From Chloranthus sessilifolius (Eukaryota; Streptophyta; Magnoliopsida; Chloranthales; Chloranthaceae): DNA of 64,000 nucleotides. Where the stretch lies: NCBI GenBank assembly GCA_021018995.1, contig CM037596.1, forward strand, positions 6,895,501 through 6,959,500, in the 5' to 3' direction. Positions 37,301 to 43,300 of this stretch are shown one piece after another. Within the stretch, counting starts at the first letter, position 1. Each line of letters opens with the position of its first letter. The notes below the pieces were generated by a model. It had not been told where the DNA came from. It worked only from the letters and a program-made list of their open reading frames with translations, and made no database searches. The position numbers and the translations under genes are program-made.

Positions 37301-40300
37301 AAAGAATTGTAGAACAAAAGCTACAACAGGAATGAAGTGTATCAGACAGCCAGTTTGAATTTATGCCGGGAAGATCAACAACTGAAATCATTTTCCTATT
37401 GAGGCAACTAGGGCCGGCCCTGACATTTTGGGGGCCCAAGGCGAGTTCCTGAAATGGGGCCCCTGTTTCAAATTGATAAAAAGGATTCTTCACGCAATCC
37501 TATGCATACACAAACATACATAGTACACTTATAGATCACTAAAATTAATAGATTAAATTTCATAAAAAATGTCACAAAATTATCCTTATTTCCAAGTAAC
37601 AAATCATATATACACTAGCAATATATATTAAAGTTGAAGATCGAATGGCTGAAACCATGGTTCAAAATTTCGGCTGATAATTCAAATTATCGACCAAATT
37701 ATATCAGTTTAGGTCGGTATTGAAACAATAACACCAAGTTATCATTTTGGTTGGGCTAAAATGCCAAAATGCTCTTATTGAAACAATATGAGGGGAAACT
37801 CATTTCAGCTCTGGCCCATACTATAGGAATCCAAACCGTAAAAGATTTAAATTGAGTGAACTCAGTGATGGCCGACTAGTAGCTATCTGGGCAGGCGTTT
37901 TGCACCTATAGAAGATTGATGAAGATTCATCCAACTAGATTCAAGGTCTTAATTGGGTGAATTCTATAGCTTGGGAAAAACAGGATGTCACATTCCCATA
38001 TAAATTCAGCATTAGAAATCCATACACGCGAATAAAGCATATGGGGGCTTCTAAGTAAAATTCTATCAATTGGTGCTGCTGCTACATATGCATCAGGATG
38101 GTCCTCGCCTCGTTACAACTTCACTTCCTATGCAAGTTATAAGGTGATCTCAAGTCGATTTCAATAAGAATGGTAACTCTATTCTAATGATTTTGGCTAG
38201 ACCTATAAATCGGCTTCAAATAAATGATGCTTGCTTAGACTTTAGATATTCAGGGAAGCCAAGTGGAGTTTTACAAAACCCAGAAGAGAGGAATTACAAA
38301 TTCCTCTTTTATGGTTGGGAATTAGAAATTTCTCTACACTAACATCCAAGCAAACTAAGAACATAAGTATCGAAATAATCACCAAAATCGAGGAATTAGA
38401 AATATCTTTTTTATGGTAAGATATTAGAAATTTCTCTGTGCTAACAATTACGCAGACGGAGAACTTGAGGATTGGAATACATTTGTTGACGAGAATAAAA
38501 AATTTCTTACAAACATTAAATTCTCCATGATAGTGACCTAACTTTTGACTGTTTACAGAAATAAATATATTACTTAAACTAAACTTTTTTTAAAAAAGTG
38601 ACCTAACTTTCAACTCAACTTTTCAAAACCGTTTCAACTGTCAAATTTTGAGATACACAGAAGCACAGTTGATCTTCAGATTTAACCTTTAAGCAAGCTC
38701 GTTGTCTAAGCTAACATTGTCAAGAATAAGGGCAAAAAAATTGCTTATAACAGTTAAAAGAGGAGCGTTTTACAAGCTATCGGCGGTTTAGAAAAAAATT
38801 AAACGAACAAGAGAAAGAAGATTCTGCAGAAATGGAGGTTAAAGATGGCAAGATTACCTGAAGCTTTTCTTTATTTTAGCTGTTGAAACCCCGCCGAAGA
38901 GATCTATTACTGAAACACCTGAAATTTATGTGAATTTTGAGCAAGATTGGATCTCAAGAAGATCATAGGATACTCGATTGAAGCGCCATGGAAAACGAAA
39001 GGGAAATATAGAGAGAAGAGTTAAAGAGAGAGAGAGAGAGAGAGAGAGAAGAGGAGAGGGTTTGGAAGTCTTTAGAGAGAGATAGGCACGCTGAAGATTT
39101 GGGGGCCCTTTATATATTGATATATTTTTTTTAAAACCTGCGTTTTTAAAAGAGTTTTTTTTTGGGGGCCCCTGGAAATCGGGGGCCCAAGGCAGCCGCC
39201 TGGCTCGCCTTGGTCCAGGGCCGGTCCTAGAGGCAACTTATGGAGAAGTTCAAAGAAAGAAGGAAAAGCTTACATTCATTTTTATTGATTTGGAAAAAGC
39301 TTATTGTAGAGTGTCAAGACATAGAATCTGGCGGACGCTGAGAAAGAAATGCATCCCAAGCATGTATATTGAGTATGGGTCTCAATTGTCCGGGTCAAGT
39401 TCGAGCTGAGCCTTAAATGGGCCAATTATAACCGGGCCTCTTGGAATTAGCTTATACACGGCCCGATTACTAATCAAGCCAGGCCAAGGACCGCCCGACA
39501 ATTTCTATACATTTTCTATAGAAACTATCTCAAATGAATGAGTCTGATCGAGTTTGGGCCGGGCTTAAACGGGTCGATTTTTAATTAGATTTTTGGAAGT
39601 AGCCAATACCTGGCCAGATTAATAATCGAGATGAGCCAACTTCTATTCAGGCCTACCTACCCCAACCCATATAAGCCCCATTTCAGGTTGAGGAGAGCTC
39701 ATGCTGCCCGGCCCTTTAAGACCCCCTAATATTGAGATTATTCAAGACATGTATGAAAGGGTGGTAATTAGTGTAAGAACTACGTGTGGAGAGGCAAACG
39801 AGTTCCTTGTCGAAGTTAGCAGCAGCAAGGATCCACCTTGAGACGTTATGCATTTGCCCTAATCCTGGATGCATTAACAATAGGCAAACAAGAAGAGTTC
39901 CATCGTGCATGTTATTTGCAGATGATGTGGTATTAATCGCCCAAACAAGAAAACAAATAAACATAAGTTTGAATTATAGAGAAAGGCCTTATAGTCAAAA
40001 GTTTGAAAATTAGCAATACAGAAATGGAATACATGGAACCTGGTTCAAAATCTCGATTTACCGATATGTATTGGTCACCATCAAAATCGATATGTATTTG
40101 TGTATTGGTCGAAAAGTATCAATGCATATCAATCTTATGACACATTGATTTGAAATTTTAAAAAAATTATGAAGAAATAAATAAATATATATATAACTAA
40201 ATATTTTAAATCGTTCATTTCCTATTTTAAAAATTTTTATTAAAATTAATTATTATACAGAATACTAAAATAGTCCAGATCCATGTGTAAATCAGTGATT

Positions 40301-43300
40301 CCAAGTGTTTTTAACTAACCCCTCTTGATAAAAGAAATGTGAACAAAGAAATGGGAAAGAGAAGGTAAATAGAATGAAATGGAAGATGTATAAAATACAC
40401 GGATTGGGTAGCTTAAAGGAGACACAAAAAAGGTGAATAGTGAAAGTAAGTGCTCAATGCAAAAATATGCACTTAAGATGATAATTTCGATACTTTGTAA
40501 TAATTGGATGCAAACGATGATTTGTTTGTACTGTCCAATAATTTAAACGATACTGAAGAGGGTGTTAATAAATATGAATGTATTGATCTACCAGGTTCAA
40601 AAGTGATACCTATCAAACAATACATATAGGTATTGGCTGAGATTCTAAATCATGATACGGAGTTCAAATAGAAAACCATGTAGTGCTACATTGTCATATA
40701 TTTCGTTATTTAGGGCTCTACTTTACAATGAGATGGTGGATTTAAGAAGGACGTCTCGAATAAAATTTAAGAAGGCTGGATGAAATGGAGACGAGTAATG
40801 ATCATTTGAGTAGTACATGAAACTCTAGACGAAAGGGTTTTTTTGCAGTCAACTCCATGTTATGTCTTGAGAAAGGGTTTCACATCAGGTCATCCCCTTT
40901 TGTCTTCAAAATTTTAAGTTGGTTGAGAATGTCAAGAGGAAAAGATACATTAGGCTATATATAGCTATATACCCTGTCATATAAAATTATTTTTTCTTTA
41001 TGTTATAGATATAAGAAATTTTATTGAGAAAGACCAAGAAAAAGTTCAGTGAATAAGTGAGAAGCTACACCTACATTTTTTCGGGCAAAATTTAAATTGA
41101 ATAAAAAGAAACACATAAAGCAAAGTTCAGCAAACAAACAAGAAGCTATGTCCCCAAAACCCAAAAACAATAAAATAGAAAAGAAAGTGAAAAACAAAAA
41201 AGCACCAACAACAGAAAGCATATCCAGGATAGAGAGTGCATGCCCTGCCAACATCCTCTTTGGGTAGAGAATCAACCACATACACTGCAATCTAGTGCAC
41301 ATTAAGAATGTTCAAGGTAAAGAGAAAATACTAAAACTGCATAGATATAGTCCAAAAAAGAAAAGATAAATTAACTTATTTCGTCAAAGTTACATACAAA
41401 TTTGTTAAAAATAGCAATATTTTGAAAAGGAAAAAGAGTGCCCTCATCACATAAATCTTGGTCCATAGGACTGAATCAAAATTGCAGGAAGAATAACAAC
41501 TACAAATGAATCTCAAACATACACTGCAAGAGGAACCGCTTAGTTGAAGTAACTGCTCGCCAAAGAAGGAACTCAACAGAAAAAACCATTTTATTGATCA
41601 TGTGTAACAAGGTTTCATATGCTGGACAAATTCAAGTTAAATATAATGTGAACATCATGAAGTGAAGACAAGATGGAGGGAGACTTGAGTTCCTTGATTA
41701 CACAACAGGTAACGAACATCAGTTCGTAACTAGGATCCCTGACGCGGCTTCAAAATTCTTGGGAGTACTCAGCAGCAACAGGAATGATACACACTGAGAC
41801 ATTTATAGCTAAATGATAATGTAGTCAAGGACAAACAATAACTAAACTCAGAGTGGCACCAAGGCCTAAAAGGCAAGAAGTCGGGGGAATGGAGATGGAA
41901 ATCTTCTTGCACAAGTAGTAATGAGAATGCAAAGTTGTAAGGTGATCAATTGAACAATTGAGTCCTAGTATAGTTGGTCAAGATTAATTTAACTTAACTG
42001 CAGCCAAATTTCCAATAATTAGCAACAGATTTGAAATGCTTATAACTTTAGGGTAAGAAAACTTATGCTGACTGCAAAAAAAATATTATTCAGTCGAAAG
42101 GAAATAACACTGTTGTCAGCCAGTAGAAAAAATGAAAACTTTTTCTTTATCAGTAAGGAATTGAAAACTGTAAATTTGTACAGGTCAAGAATGATATGAA
42201 CTAACCATGTTCTCATGGTCAGGTGCAATCTTATTTATGCACAGATACACAGCAGGTAGCACGTCTTCAGGAGACAAGGCAAGCAAACTACATGACCAGA
42301 GACAGTAAAAGCAAACTCTTTGCCTCAGTATACATCCATAGTGCTCCATGAGCTCCCTCAAAACGGGGGGAAAAAAGTCAGCAATTAAAAAAGGGGCTGC
42401 CACTAACCTCCCACCAAATACTGAATATCCCCCATTAAGTACAGCTGAAAATATTGACTGTTCTGAATCGGAAGATGAGATCATTTTGTTCCAATCTTTC
42501 ACAAAACTGATCTTGAGATCATGGGCATATCATCAAACGGTCAATTTTTTATCCATGTGGCACAAATCCCAAAAAATGACCCAAGAACCATGTGGCACAC
42601 ATACTGCTCGCCAGGCACTTTTTGGGATGTGTGCCACATGGAATAAAAAACTGACTGTCTGATGATATTGTCATGATCAGCTGTACTTAGCCAGTATTTG
42701 ATGAGGGTTTAGTAGCAACCCCCTTAGAAAATGATAGAACAAAAGGGAAACTAGTCAAATCAAACCATCGTAAGAAACCTTCTAAACATGTTGCACAGCA
42801 TTCCAGTGGTTTTTTTCTTGCCTCTTTCTCGCTCCACCAAATCAAATGTTCGTGAAAGATGCAAAAAGGGAACAGGTTGACCAGCCCTCCAGCATGCTGC
42901 AAATATACCTCATTATCATGCAAGGATAGCAATAGAAGGATTTTCAATTGTAGGGAGTATACTAAAAAGAGGCAGAAGGAGCATAGTCACCAAGTCGGGA
43001 TTCGGCAATAATTCGGCAAGGTTAAAATTCGGAAAAAATCCAGGAAAATCGGCAAGTTCAAAGAAATATTTGGAGGAAAATCGTAGAGAAAATTATAAAA
43101 TATTAAAAAAAAAGATTAAAAAGTATAAACAAAAAATTGAAAAAATATAAAAAAATCACCATTTATTGAAAAAATCGTGAACTATTTGCGATTTTTTCAA
43201 AAAACACTTGGAAAATCATGAATAATTTGGGATTCATTTGCAGAATCTCAAATTTGTGTATTATTCGCATTTTTTTCTACAATGCGGAGAATTTAGTGAC

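Larger units (their letters stand above)
37195..40830 (+). mobile_element. RTE-clade LINE cut into four pieces by three insertions
   Basis: Piece 1 (37195-37408) reads in shifting frames FYKNEADIQ, FMPGRSTTEIIFLLRQ. Piece 2 (39230-39373) continues LMEKFKERRKSLHSFLLI-like text. Piece 3 (39729-40030) gives IQDMYERVVISVRTTCGEAN and the RT catalytic box CMLFADDVVLIAQTRK. Piece 4 (about 40675-40830) has YLGSTLQ-like and EGWMKWRR-like text. Read in order they form one RTE reverse transcriptase, so the pieces were once contiguous. Confidence 0.82.

Noticed and set aside
42128..42176. A further LINE-tail micro-insertion
   Set aside because: The flanking words (aaatgaaaact and aattgaaaact) are short and A-rich and the tail is only loosely similar; chance is likely.
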